DNA from: VRUE01 sp963703175
Lineage (GTDB): Bacteria > Actinomycetota > Thermoleophilia > Solirubrobacterales > 70-9
Reading direction: 5' to 3'
NCBI GenBank assembly: GCA_963703175.1
Contig: OY969794.1
Span: 1,116,001 to 1,180,000, forward strand
Length of the DNA: 64,000 nucleotides
A program made the translations under genes and the position numbers. Positions 33,086 to 40,786 of this stretch are shown in pieces. How positions within the stretch are numbered: the stretch's first letter is position 1; each line of letters opens with the position of its first letter. Below the pieces are notes generated by a model. The model was not told the DNA's origin. It saw nothing but the letters and a program-made list of their open reading frames with translations, and ran no database searches.

Positions 33086-33478
33086 ATGGACAAGGTCAAG
33101 AAGTCCGACGAGCAGTGGCGCGAAGAGCTCACGCCCGAGCAGTACGAGGTCACCCGCAAGGCCGGCACCGAGCGCGCCTTCACCGGACCGTACGTCGACG
33201 AGAAGAGCGAGGGGATGTACCGCTGTGTCTGCTGCGGCACCGAGCTGTTCTCCTCAGACACCAAGTTCGACTCGGGCACCGGCTGGCCCAGCTTCACCGA
33301 GCCGGCTAACCGCGAGCACGTCGAGTTGCGGCCGGACAACAGCCTGCTGATGCGGCGAACTGAGGTCGTCTGCAAACACTGCGACGCCCACCTTGGACAC
33401 GTCTTCGACGACGGCCCGGGACCGAACGGACAGCGCTACTGCATCAACGGCTGCGCGCTGGAACTCGACAAGGCGTAG
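33086..33478 (+). CDS. msrB: Peptide-methionine (R)-S-oxide reductase
   Basis: Repairs methionine-R-sulfoxide with thioredoxin. 130 residues: zinc cysteines CVCC (about 47-50) and CKHC (about 96-99), substrate loop FDSGTGWPSFTEP, GHVFDDGPGPNGQRYCINGCAL with the catalytic Cys in RYCIN. ATG 33086 has an AAGGAG ribosome site. The usual RYCINSASL is RYCINGCAL here, placing an additional Cys three residues after the catalytic Cys. Confidence 0.95.
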   Translation: MDKVKKSDEQWREELTPEQYEVTRKAGTERAFTGPYVDEKSEGMYRCVCCGTELFSSDTKFDSGTGWPSFTEPANREHVELRPDNSLLMRRTEVVCKHCDAHLGHVFDDGPGPNGQRYCINGCALELDKA

Positions 33479-33482
33479 CCGC

Positions 33483-34136
33483 CTATTTCACGCCGCCGCC
33501 GGCGCCCAGGTAGCTGAAGCGCACGGCGAGGGCAACCGCCTCGGTCCTCGTGTCTACCTCAAGCTTGGCGATCGCGTTGCGCACGTGGGTGTGCACGGTC
33601 GCCGGGCTGAGGCTGAGGCGCTCGGCGATCTCTTTCACCCGCAGGCCCTCGGCGAGAAGCTCAAGGATTTGCCGCTCACGGGGCGAGAGATCGAGCAGTT
33701 TCTCCACCTCCGAGGGCTTGCCGCCGGCGAAATCGCCGCCGAGGAAGGTACCGCCACCGGTCACGGCTTTGACCGCGCGGGCGATGTCCTCTGCCGGTGC
33801 CGACTTGAGCACGTAGCCGGAAGCACCGGCCCGCAAGGCAAGGGCGAGCAGATCGGGTTGAGCGTGGGCGGTGAAGATGATCACTTTGGTCCGCGGTCGG
33901 ACCTTGAGCACGTCCTTGGTCGCCTCGATGCCGTCCCGTTTGGGCAGCTCGACGTCGATGATCAGGACGTCCGGTTCGAGTTCTTTGACCACATCGACGA
34001 CGTCGCGACCGTTGGAGGCCTCGCCGACGATCTGCAGCGCGTTCGAGTTCGCCATGCGCGATTTGATCGCGTCGCGCACGATCTCGTGGTCATCACAGAG
34101 GACGACGCGCTTAGCGTCGCGCACGCTTGCGCTCAT
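33483..34136 (-). CDS. NarL/LuxR-family response regulator
   Basis: 217 residues: receiver with LCDDHEIVRDAI, phospho-Asp in VLIIDVELPKRDG, Lys in GYVLKSAPAEDI, then a LuxR helix-turn-helix (LSPRERQILELLAEGLRVKEIAERLSLSPATVHTHVRNAIAKL). No kinase is nearby; it is an orphan. The start overlaps the serS stop as ATGA, with AAAGGA upstream, so it is read on the serS transcript. Regulon unknown. Confidence 0.9.
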   Translation of the reverse strand: MSASVRDAKRVVLCDDHEIVRDAIKSRMANSNALQIVGEASNGRDVVDVVKELEPDVLIIDVELPKRDGIEATKDVLKVRPRTKVIIFTAHAQPDLLALALRAGASGYVLKSAPAEDIARAVKAVTGGGTFLGGDFAGGKPSEVEKLLDLSPRERQILELLAEGLRVKEIAERLSLSPATVHTHVRNAIAKLEVDTRTEAVALAVRFSYLGAGGGVK

Positions 34137-35404
34137 CGTGAACCGATCCTTTCAGGGGAGCCATAGGAATGCAAAATATTAGGTAGCGTGAAACCACCTT
34201 CCCGGTCCTGTCGGTTCTCAATCAGGGCAATCATCGTCCGTCCTACGGCAACGGCGGTCCCATTCAAGGTGTGAACCGCCTGAGTTGCTTCGTTATCGGC
34301 AGGCCGATACCGACAATTGAGACGGCGCGCCTGATAGTCGGTCGTATTCGAGCATGAGGTCAGCTCGCGGTAGCGCTCCTGACTCGGAATCCACGCCTCG
34401 CAGTCGTACTTCTTTGCCGCCGGGGCGCCGAGATCGCCGACAGCGACGTTGACAACCCGATAGGGAATCTCCAGCTCGCCGAGAATGCGCTCCTCGATCG
34501 CCAACAGGCGCTCGTGCTCGGCCGCCGACTGAGATGGCTCGACGAAAGAGAACATCTCGACCTTGTCGAACTGGTGAACGCGGAAGATGCCCCGCGTGTC
34601 GCGCCCAGCGGCACCCGCCTCACGACGGAAGCAAGGCGAAAAACCGGCGTAGCGCAGCGGTAGCTGCGCGGCCTCGAGGATCTCCTCGGCGTGCAAGCTG
34701 GCCAAGGCGACCTCCGAGGTGCCGACGAGGTAGAGATCGTCCTTCGGCACCTCGTAGATCTGATCGCGGTCGCCGGGCAGGAAGCCGGTCCCGTAAAGCG
34801 CCTCTTCGCGGACCAGAACCGGGGGAACGACCGGCTCGTGACCCTCGCCCCGGACAAGATCGAGGGCGAAACGGACGAGAGCGAGCTCAAGCAGGACCAG
34901 ATCGCCCTTCAGATAGGCGAAGCGCGAGCCGGAGAGCCGCGCCGCCGACTCCATATCGATCAGGCCGAGATCGGTGCCGATCTCGAGATGGTCACGTGGC
35001 TCAAAATCGAAGCTCGGTCGCTCGCCGACCTCACGCAGGACGACGGCGTCCTCCTCGGTCATCCCGTCAGGGGCATCGGGGTCGGGCAGGTTGGGGAGCG
35101 TGGCGGCGACACGCTCGAGATCGGCCTCGACCGTCTCCAGCTCGGCTTTGCCGCTCTCGATTCGGTCCTTGAGCCCCTGAACGGTCTCCATCAGCTCAGC
35201 GCCGTCCTCACCACGCTGCTTGGCCTCGCCGATCTGCTTGGAGAGCGCCTTGCGCTCAGCCTGGGCGCCCTCGATCTCGGGCAGGAGCTCGCGCCTGCGA
35301 GCGTCAAGCGCCAGCAGCGCATCAACCTCCTCGGCGGCACCGCGGCGGGCAAGCGCTTGCTTGACCCGCTCGGGATCGGAGCGGATCAGCTTCAGGTCGA
35401 GCAT
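34133..35404 (-). CDS. serS: Seryl-tRNA synthetase
   Basis: Charges tRNA-Ser (and Sec). 423 residues: N-terminal coiled-coil tRNA-binding arm (residues ~30-100), class II motif 2 FRREAGAAGRDTRGIFRVHQFDKVE, and motif 3 in LNGTAVAVGRTMIALIENRQ. Normal length and start (ATG 35404). It is followed in the operon by the NarL-type regulator (ATGA) and preceded by the cytochrome c gene 12 bases upstream. Confidence 0.96.
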   Translation of the reverse strand: MLDLKLIRSDPERVKQALARRGAAEEVDALLALDARRRELLPEIEGAQAERKALSKQIGEAKQRGEDGAELMETVQGLKDRIESGKAELETVEADLERVAATLPNLPDPDAPDGMTEEDAVVLREVGERPSFDFEPRDHLEIGTDLGLIDMESAARLSGSRFAYLKGDLVLLELALVRFALDLVRGEGHEPVVPPVLVREEALYGTGFLPGDRDQIYEVPKDDLYLVGTSEVALASLHAEEILEAAQLPLRYAGFSPCFRREAGAAGRDTRGIFRVHQFDKVEMFSFVEPSQSAAEHERLLAIEERILGELEIPYRVVNVAVGDLGAPAAKKYDCEAWIPSQERYRELTSCSNTTDYQARRLNCRYRPADNEATQAVHTLNGTAVAVGRTMIALIENRQDREGGFTLPNILHSYGSPERIGSR

Positions 35405-35416
35405 CGAGGGCTCAGG

Positions 35417-35818
35417 CTAAGGGGACGACGGATTGCCGGGGCGCGGCGATTCTTCGGCTTCGCTGCCCGCGTACTTGGCGACGAAGCGGGCCAGCGCTTC
35501 GGCGTCGGAGCCAACAACGATGTTCTGGGGCATGATCGCCCCGGAGAAACCGCCGTTCTGAATCGCAAATAGAGCATCTTCGTAAGTCTCGGTTCGCTGG
35601 TCGAGGTTCGGACCCTGCGTACGCACGCTGCGATTCCCGCTGCCCTGGGTGCCCGCGGCGCTCAGCGTGTGGCAACCGCTGCAGTGCGTGGCGAAGGTGA
35701 CAGCCCCGTTGTAGTCGGGGTCGTCCTTGGAGACCGAGATGCCCTCTTCGCCGAAACCACAGGCGGCAAGAGCGAGCGCGGCTACGAAGGCCAGAGCGAT
35801 TGCTAGTACAGGTCGCAC
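35417..35818 (-). CDS. Cytochrome c lipoprotein
   Basis: 133 residues from GTG 35818. A lipoprotein signal (VRPVLAIALAFVAALALAACG, lipobox LAAC) anchors it outside the membrane. One heme site C-S-G-C-H at about residues 47-51, with the axial Met in GAIMPQN. Single-domain, class I-like, probably carrying electrons to a terminal oxidase. The GTG start is chosen because it opens the signal peptide; the much longer frame to 36298 runs over the divergent flavin reductase gene and is rejected. C-terminus Pro/Ser-rich. Confidence 0.85.
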   Translation of the reverse strand: MRPVLAIALAFVAALALAACGFGEEGISVSKDDPDYNGAVTFATHCSGCHTLSAAGTQGSGNRSVRTQGPNLDQRTETYEDALFAIQNGGFSGAIMPQNIVVGSDAEALARFVAKYAGSEAEESPRPGNPSSP

Positions 35819-35848
35819 GCGGCGCGCATCATATTGTCCGGACCAGAG

Positions 35849-36325
35849 ATGAGTCCACCCGACCCCGCCAGCTTCCGTGCCGCGATGGGGATGCTGCCCA
35901 CCGGAGTGACCGTCGTCGCCGCCTCCGGACCGGAGGGTCCAGCCGGCGCGACGGCCAACGCGGTCTGCTCCCTCTCGATCGAGCCGATGCTGATGCTGGC
36001 CTGCCTCGACCGCGGTTCGCGCACGCTGCTCGCCGTGCAGGCGGCCAACCGCTTCGGGGTCAGCGTCCTGCACGCCGGCCAGGAGCCGATCGCCCGCGCC
36101 TTTGCCACCAAGGCGCCGGTGGCGGACAAGTGGGCGGGGGTCGAGTGGAGCCAGCGTGACGGCATCCCGGCAATCGACGACGCCCTTGCCTTCGTCGCCT
36201 GCGACCTGCGCGACGTGATCGCCGGCGGCGACCACGTGATCGTCACCGGCGAGGTAACCGCCCTCGAGACGAGCGAGGGCGACCCGCTGGTCTTCCACGA
36301 GGGCGACTACCGGCCGTTGAGCTGA
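35849..36325 (+). CDS. Flavin reductase domain protein (FMN-binding, HpaC-like)
   Basis: 158 residues: FRAAMGMLPTGVTVVAASGPEGPAGATANAVCSLSIEPMLMLACLDRGSRTL is the flavin-binding split barrel, with HAGQEPIARAFATK and GDHVIVTGEVTALE following. It supplies reduced FMN/FAD to a monooxygenase or acts as an NAD(P)H:flavin oxidoreductase. ATG 35849 preferred over TTG 35834. Its 3' end overlaps the convergent small membrane gene by 19 bases. No partner oxygenase is adjacent. Confidence 0.87.
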   Translation: MSPPDPASFRAAMGMLPTGVTVVAASGPEGPAGATANAVCSLSIEPMLMLACLDRGSRTLLAVQAANRFGVSVLHAGQEPIARAFATKAPVADKWAGVEWSQRDGIPAIDDALAFVACDLRDVIAGGDHVIVTGEVTALETSEGDPLVFHEGDYRPLS

Positions 36326-36525
36326 GTGACGCCGAACCGCGGGGCGATCCGGTCGATCAGGTCCTCCTCAATCAGCCAGAACGCCAGGTTGACCACGATG
36401 ACCAGGCAAGAAATCACGATCTCTGGCGCCGCCAGCATCCTCCCTATGACTACGACCGGCGCGACAAAGAGCGCCAGCAGAGAGACCCGCGTCAGCAGAA
36501 AGATAGCTAGTCGTTTTGTCTTCAT
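36307..36525 (-). CDS. Small two-helix membrane protein (cassette 2, second gene)
   Basis: 72 residues with hydrophobic helices at about 7-28 and 33-52 and an amphipathic charged tail (EEDLIDRIAPRFGVTQ). Follows the 36533-36688 frame by 7 bases. Comparable in size and topology to the 10898-11107 product. No family recognised; no clear ribosome site. Confidence 0.5.
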   Translation of the reverse strand: MKTKRLAIFLLTRVSLLALFVAPVVVIGRMLAAPEIVISCLVIVVNLAFWLIEEDLIDRIAPRFGVTQLNGR

Positions 36526-36532
36526 CGTTATT

Positions 36533-36688
36533 TCAGTATAGCCCTGTTACCAGGCCGATTACGTAGACGAAGAGACCAATGCCCGCCCCGATGAAAGCGC
36601 CCACGAAGGCCGCCCATCTGACCTCCTCTCGGTCCACTCCACGCCAGATGGCCGCGACAGTGAAGGCAAAGCAAACCGCGAACGACAC
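36533..36688 (-). CDS. Small membrane protein (cassette 2, first gene)
   Basis: About 51 residues from GTG 36688, with two hydrophobic segments (SFAVCFAFTVAAIW and VGAFIGAGIGLFVYVIGLV). EEVRWAAFVGAFIGAG resembles the C-terminal half of the 11110-11346 product. Start uncertain; the frame is open further upstream but has no ATG. The upstream motif at 36763-36786 matches that of cassette 1. Confidence 0.4.
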   Translation of the reverse strand: MSFAVCFAFTVAAIWRGVDREEVRWAAFVGAFIGAGIGLFVYVIGLVTGLY

Positions 36689-36762
36689 GAGGCCAGGAGA
36701 ATTGGGTGAGCCGAAATCAGGGAGTCGCGGCGAGCACCCACCGATCGTTCCGAGCCTCGACG

Positions 36763-36786
36763 CACGCGTGGCGCGCCGAATGTCAA
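36763..36786 (-). promoter_or_regulatory. Motif shared with cassette 1
   Basis: On the minus strand TTGACA (36786-36781), ten bases, then CACGCGTG (36770-36763), the same spacing as at 11395-11372. It overlaps the assigned start of the F420-type oxidoreductase gene on the other strand. Confidence 0.4.
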
Positions 36787-37250
36787 TCCTCTGTGCCAAC
36801 ATCGAAGCGGTGGACGCTCGCTTCCAGGAACCCGGTTGGTTCACTAGGAACGTTTTCAACCGGTTCGTCGCCGTGCTGACCAAGCTCGGGATCAGCGTCG
36901 CCGGCTCACGGGTGCTCGAAGTGAAGGGGCGCAAGAGCGGCGAGTGGCGGCGAACGCCGGTCAACCTCCTTACCTACGAGGGCGATCGTTATCTGGTGGC
37001 GCCGCGCGGCCACACCCAATGGGTGCGAAACCTGCGGGTCAGCGGCGGTGGCCGCCTCGTACTCGGGCGTCGCAGCGAGGAGTTCCGCGCAAGCGAGGTA
37101 AATGAAGAGGAGAAGCCCGCCCTCCTGCGGGCTTACCTGAAGAAGTGGAAATGGGAGGTCGGAGCCTTCTTCGACGGCGTCGGCCCCGACTCATCGGACG
37201 ACGAGCTGCGCCGTATCGGCCCAGATCACCCCGCCTTCCACATCTCCTAG
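36780..37250 (+). CDS. Deazaflavin (F420)-dependent nitroreductase family protein
   Basis: 156 residues: LEVKGRKSGEWRRTPVNLLTYEGDRYLVAPRGHTQWVRNLRVSGGGRLVLGRR is the split-barrel DDN/DUF385 signature. Family members use F420H2 to reduce quinones, nitro compounds or fatty acids. The ATG at 36780 is used, but GTG 36810 would give a start more like known relatives and would leave the minus-strand motif free. Possession of this family suggests the organism makes F420. Confidence 0.85.
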   Translation: MSILCANIEAVDARFQEPGWFTRNVFNRFVAVLTKLGISVAGSRVLEVKGRKSGEWRRTPVNLLTYEGDRYLVAPRGHTQWVRNLRVSGGGRLVLGRRSEEFRASEVNEEEKPALLRAYLKKWKWEVGAFFDGVGPDSSDDELRRIGPDHPAFHIS

Positions 37251-37252
37251 CG

Positions 37253-37687
37253 CTAGAAAGCGCCGCTGGTACCAGCGGCGCGCAGAGCTAGGAAGAAGAT
37301 CACGCCGCAGCTGACGGCCATAATTCCCATCTCGCGGCGGACTATGGCGAGGGCGAGGGACTGCTGGTCGGTTTCGGGAAGAGCCTCGAAGTCGATGTCG
37401 CCGAGCTCGCGCTGTGCGGCGCCGGCACGGGCCCCCTCGGCGATGAAGGAGACAACAAGGGGCAAGATCCCGTAGAGATAGTGCAAGCTGTCGTCTGGTT
37501 CGTGGCCGGTGAGGACAAGCAATCCGCCGAGCATCGCCTGGATGAAGACCGAAACCTGAGCCGCTCGCAGTAGGTACCAGAAGGGGATCGAGGGGAGGCT
37601 GCGCAGCCAAGCAATCCCGCCGAAGGCGAAGGCCAAGAGGTTGAGTGCGATGAGCGCACAACCGACGACGAGATGGACCTCCGCCAT
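37253..37687 (-). CDS. Conserved-looking membrane protein, four helices
   Basis: 144 residues with hydrophobic segments at about 5-25, 38-60, 70-88 and 120-138. Begins MAEVHLVVGCALIALNLLAFAFGGIAWLR; a charged loop (ARAGAAQRELGDIDFEALPETDQQ) separates the last two helices. I recognise no family. It is divergent from nuoA and could share its promoter region. Function unknown. Confidence 0.65.
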   Translation of the reverse strand: MAEVHLVVGCALIALNLLAFAFGGIAWLRSLPSIPFWYLLRAAQVSVFIQAMLGGLLVLTGHEPDDSLHYLYGILPLVVSFIAEGARAGAAQRELGDIDFEALPETDQQSLALAIVRREMGIMAVSCGVIFFLALRAAGTSGAF

Positions 37688-37845
37688 CCGCCTAAATCCG
37701 CCCGAAAGGGTCGGGATTCGGCTTGCTGATGCGGAAAAGCACTATGTAGCAAGTTGTCACAAGGTGGGTGTATAACAGCGAGTGCAGGCGACGACGGCGA
37801 CGCGCAGGACGCTCCGCCGGGACAGGCGCCGCACCTCCCACCCCA

Positions 37846-38223
37846 ATGCTGAAGAGCTACCTACCGATTCTCGTCTTCGCCCTGCTCGGCCTCGGCGTCG
37901 GTGGCGCCTTGGTGATGCTCAATCACCTGATCGGGCCGAAGCCAGCGCACGGGCAGACCGAAGCGGCGCGTCGCCAGCAAGAGCCGTACGAGTCGGGGAT
38001 CCCGGTCGAGCCGTCGCACAACCTCCGCTTCGGCGTCAGCTTCTACCTGATCGCGATGCTGTTCATCCTCTTCGACATAGAGGTCGTCTTCCTTTACCCG
38101 ATCGGCGTCATCTTCAAGGACGCCGACAGCCTCTTTGTCCTTGGTGAGCTGGTCACCTTCGTCGTACTCCTGCTGGTCGCCTTCGTCTACGTGTGGCGGA
38201 AGGGTGCGCTCGATTGGAAGTAG
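37846..38223 (+). CDS. nuoA: NADH-quinone oxidoreductase subunit A
   Basis: First gene of the complete complex I operon. 125 residues, three transmembrane helices, with the NDH-3 motifs YESGIPV and FDIEVVFLYPIGV. ATG 37846 is chosen; the frame extends to 37768 but that part is Arg-rich and not membrane-like. A TATAAC hexamer at 37771-37776 could be a -10 box, without a convincing -35. Subunit A lies at the junction of the membrane and peripheral arms. Confidence 0.93.
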   Translation: MLKSYLPILVFALLGLGVGGALVMLNHLIGPKPAHGQTEAARRQQEPYESGIPVEPSHNLRFGVSFYLIAMLFILFDIEVVFLYPIGVIFKDADSLFVLGELVTFVVLLLVAFVYVWRKGALDWK

Positions 38224-38234
38224 AGCGACAGACG

Positions 38235-38885
38235 ATGCGCGACCGGCAACTGCGCGCCCGTGACGTCCTGCGCGGCAACCTCGAGGGCGAGGAGTTGGAG
38301 CGCTACGTCGAGGAAAAGGTCGTGACGACCAACTTCGAGAAGCTGCTCAACTGGGGGCGGGCAAACTCGTGCTTCCCGCTCACCTTCGGGCTCGCCTGCT
38401 GCGCGATCGAGGCGCCGATAGCGCTGGTCGGCAGTCCTCGCTACGACCTCGCCCGCTTCGGCGCCGAGGCGCTGCGCGCCTCCCCGCGACAGGCGGACCT
38501 GATCATTCTCTCGGGCCGTGTCTCGATCAAGATGGCGCCGGTCGTCCGCCGCCTCTACGACCAGATGCTGGAGCCGAAATGGGCGATCTCGATGGGCGCC
38601 TGTTCTTCCAGCGGCGGCATGTTCTCCAACTACGCGGTAGTCCAGGGCGCGGACAAGTTCATGCCGATCGACCTCCACATCCCCGGCTGCCCGCCCCGCC
38701 CCGAGGCCGTGCTCTACGGCTTCACCAAGCTGCAGCGCAAGATCATGGGCAACCCCGATCAGGGCTGGCGCCAGCGCTACAGCGCCGCCGGCACCGAGGA
38801 GTGGGCTCGCGGCGGTCCGCGCTCGGAACCCAGTCCCGAGGCTGCGGCAGCCTACGAAGAGGCACGGGAGCTAATCCGTGCCTGA
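38235..38885 (+). CDS. nuoB: NADH-quinone oxidoreductase subunit B
   Basis: Carries the terminal N2 [4Fe-4S] cluster. 216 residues, with tandem Cys in GLACCAIE and further ligands in GACSSSGGMF and PGCPPRPEA; FGAEALRASPRQADLIILSGRVS is characteristic. ATG 38235 selected, 11 bases after the nuoA stop; TTG 38214 is possible. Overlaps nuoC by 8 bases. The C-terminal ~40 residues are extra and charged. Confidence 0.95.
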   Translation: MRDRQLRARDVLRGNLEGEELERYVEEKVVTTNFEKLLNWGRANSCFPLTFGLACCAIEAPIALVGSPRYDLARFGAEALRASPRQADLIILSGRVSIKMAPVVRRLYDQMLEPKWAISMGACSSSGGMFSNYAVVQGADKFMPIDLHIPGCPPRPEAVLYGFTKLQRKIMGNPDQGWRQRYSAAGTEEWARGGPRSEPSPEAAAAYEEARELIRA

Positions 38886-39486
38886 CGCCCCGGGACTCGA
38901 GCTGATCCGGGGCGAGATCGAGCAGGACCACCCCGGCGCGGTGCTCGACACGAGCTTCGACCGCGACCAGCCGGCACTGGTAGTCGACCCGACCCAGATC
39001 ATCGCCGTGCTCACCTGGCTGCGCGACGCCCCCGGCCAGGGCTACACGTTCCTCTCCAGCCTCCACGCCGCCGACTACCTGCCGGCGGAACCTCGCTTTG
39101 CCGTGCACTACGAGCTTCTCAACCGCGACCGAGTAGAGCGCCTACGCGTAAAAGCGATGCTCGGAGACCCCAGGGCCGCGGGTCCTGTCGGCGCAGGGGA
39201 CCCACCTCCCCTTCCGGTAGCTAAAGCTTCCTCAGGGGAGGTCCCCCCTACGCCGCCACCCGCGGCAGAAGCGCTTCCGGAGATCGATTCATGTGTGGAG
39301 CTTTTCCCGACCGCTGAGTTCCAGGAGCGCGAGGTTTTCGACTTCTTCGGGATCGTCTTCCGGGGGCATCCGGACCTGACTCGCATCCTGCTGCCAGACG
39401 ACTATGTGGGCTGGCCACAAAGACGCGACTTCCCAGTCGGCGGGGAGCCCGTGACCTTCACGTACAACGAGCGCGCGTATGGCTAA
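38878..39486 (+). CDS. nuoC: NADH-quinone oxidoreductase subunit C carrying a palindrome-encoded insert
   Basis: 202 residues from GTG 38878. The family signature is intact at the C-terminus: EREVFDFFGIVFRGHPDLTRILLPDDYVGWPQRRDFPV. Around residues 100-130 a Pro/Ala/Gly-rich stretch (VGAGDPPPLPVAKASSGEVPP) interrupts the usual sequence between VERLRVKAML and the acidic segment PEIDSCVELFP. It is encoded by a family A palindrome (39175-39266). The reading frame is kept, so the subunit is probably functional with a disordered loop. Overlaps nuoD by 8 bases. Confidence 0.93.
   Translation: MPDAPGLELIRGEIEQDHPGAVLDTSFDRDQPALVVDPTQIIAVLTWLRDAPGQGYTFLSSLHAADYLPAEPRFAVHYELLNRDRVERLRVKAMLGDPRAAGPVGAGDPPPLPVAKASSGEVPPTPPPAAEALPEIDSCVELFPTAEFQEREVFDFFGIVFRGHPDLTRILLPDDYVGWPQRRDFPVGGEPVTFTYNERAYG
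39175..39266 (+). repeat. Palindromic element, family A copy 2, inside nuoC
   Basis: 92 bp. Arms begin GCCGCGGGTCCTGTC and end GCCACCCGCGGC; inner stem ACCTCCCC/GGGGAGGT; apical core GGTAGCTAAAGCTTCCTC at 39216-39233. Translated in frame within nuoC. Imperfect direct repeats (AAGCG...GGAGA) flank it at 39152 and 39269, 117 bases (39 codons) apart. Confidence 0.9.
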
Positions 39487-40786
39487 AGCTTCAGACACCA
39501 GCCTCCCACCCGCGGGTGGCGCGGTAGGGGGTACCACCCCCGAGGAAGCTTTAGCTACCGCAGGGGGTGGTGGGTCCCCTACCGTGACAGGACCCGCGGC
39601 TGGTGGCGTCGGCACCCTCGACACCGAGGTGATGACGATCAACATCGGGCCTCACCATCCGGCAACCCACGGCGTGTTGCGCTTGGTTGTGGATCTGGAA
39701 GGCGAGGTTGTCAGGGACCTCAAGCCGGTGATCGGCTACGTCCACACCGGGATCGAAAAGTCTTGCGAGGACAAGAGCTACTGGAAGGTCATCCCCTTTG
39801 TTGAGCGGATGGACTACGTCTCCTACTTCTTCCAGATGGAGGCCTTCTGCGGCGCGGTCGAGCGGCTCGTCGGCCTCGAGATCCCGCCGCGGGCCAAGTA
39901 CCTGCGGACGATCTTCCTCGAGCTCAACCGGATCCACTCCCACCTCGTCTGGCTGGGGACGACGGCGCTCGATCTGGGCGCGGTCTCGATGCTCTGGTAC
40001 TGCTTCCGTGAGCGCGACCGGATCCTCGACCTGTTTGAGATGGCGACCGGTCAGCGGATGCACACCCGCTACTTCCAGGTCGGCGGCGTGATCGAGGACA
40101 TCCCCGTCGGCTTCGAGGCGAAGCTGCGCCAGTTCGTCGCCGACATGCCGGTGCGCGTGGGCCAGTACCAGGACCTGCTCGACCGCAATGAGATCTTCCT
40201 CTCGCGCACCAAGGGGACCGGGATCGTCCCCCGCGAGCGGCTGCTGGAGCTGGGTGTGACCGGGCCGCTGCTGCGCGCCGCCGGCGAGCCCTGGGATCTG
40301 CGCAAGGCCTTCGACTACCTCGCCTACCCCGAGATGGACTTCAAGGTCCCGGTCGGCACGGTCGGCGACAACTACGACCGCTACCGCGTGCGGGTCGCCG
40401 AGATGGTCGAGTCGACGCGGATCATCGAGCAGGCGCTCGACGCGCTGCCGGAAGGGCCGTTCATCGCCGACGACCGCAAGTACGTGCTGCCGCCGCGCTC
40501 GGAGCTCTCGACCTCGATGGAGTCGTTGATCCACCACTTCAAGCTCGTCACCGAGGGCTACCGGGTCGACCCCGGCGAGGTCTACTACGCGATCGAGTCG
40601 CCGCGCGGCGAGCTCGGCTGCTTCGTCCTCGCCGACGGCTCCTCGAAGCCGGCCCGAGTCCACTTCCGCGACCCCTCCTTCGTCAACCTGCAGGCCTTTA
40701 GGGACATGTCGACCGACAGCTACGTCGCCGACATGATCTGCAGCCTCGGGATGCTCGACCCGATCCTCGGCGGTGTGGATCGATGA
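39479..40786 (+). CDS. nuoD: NADH-quinone oxidoreductase subunit D with a repeat-derived N-terminus
   Basis: 435 residues, the 49-kDa-type subunit forming the quinone site with NuoB. Core motifs: TINIGPHHPATHGVLRLVVDLEGE, HRGxEK-equivalent HTGIEKSCEDKSYWK, and the C-terminal PSFVNLQAFRDMSTDSYVADMICSLGMLDPILGGVDR. From ATG 39479 the first ~50 residues are Gly/Ala/Thr/Pro-rich and largely encoded by a family A palindrome (39510-39599). Starts at GTG 39629 or ATG 39632 would drop this region, but then the nuoC overlap would be lost. ATGA overlap with nuoE. Confidence 0.94.
   Translation: MAKASDTSLPPAGGAVGGTTPEEALATAGGGGSPTVTGPAAGGVGTLDTEVMTINIGPHHPATHGVLRLVVDLEGEVVRDLKPVIGYVHTGIEKSCEDKSYWKVIPFVERMDYVSYFFQMEAFCGAVERLVGLEIPPRAKYLRTIFLELNRIHSHLVWLGTTALDLGAVSMLWYCFRERDRILDLFEMATGQRMHTRYFQVGGVIEDIPVGFEAKLRQFVADMPVRVGQYQDLLDRNEIFLSRTKGTGIVPRERLLELGVTGPLLRAAGEPWDLRKAFDYLAYPEMDFKVPVGTVGDNYDRYRVRVAEMVESTRIIEQALDALPEGPFIADDRKYVLPPRSELSTSMESLIHHFKLVTEGYRVDPGEVYYAIESPRGELGCFVLADGSSKPARVHFRDPSFVNLQAFRDMSTDSYVADMICSLGMLDPILGGVDR
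39510..39599 (-). repeat. Palindromic element, family A copy 3, at the nuoD N-terminus
   Basis: 90 bp in the opposite orientation to copy 2: ends CCGCGGGTGGCGCGG and CCGTGACAGGACCCGCGG, core GAGGAAGCTTTAGCTACC at 39542-39559 (reverse of copy 2's). A loose partial core, GCTAAAGCTTC, also lies at 39482-39492 directly after the nuoD start codon. Confidence 0.9.

Noticed and set aside
35819..36298. N-terminal extension of the cytochrome c gene
   Set aside because: The extension overlaps the flavin reductase gene and would bury the lipoprotein signal peptide.
39551..40663. Long minus-strand open frame opposite nuoD
   Set aside because: Shadow of nuoD; same reasoning applies to long opposite-strand frames over nuoF, nuoG, nuoL, nuoM, nuoN and the acyl-CoA dehydrogenase.
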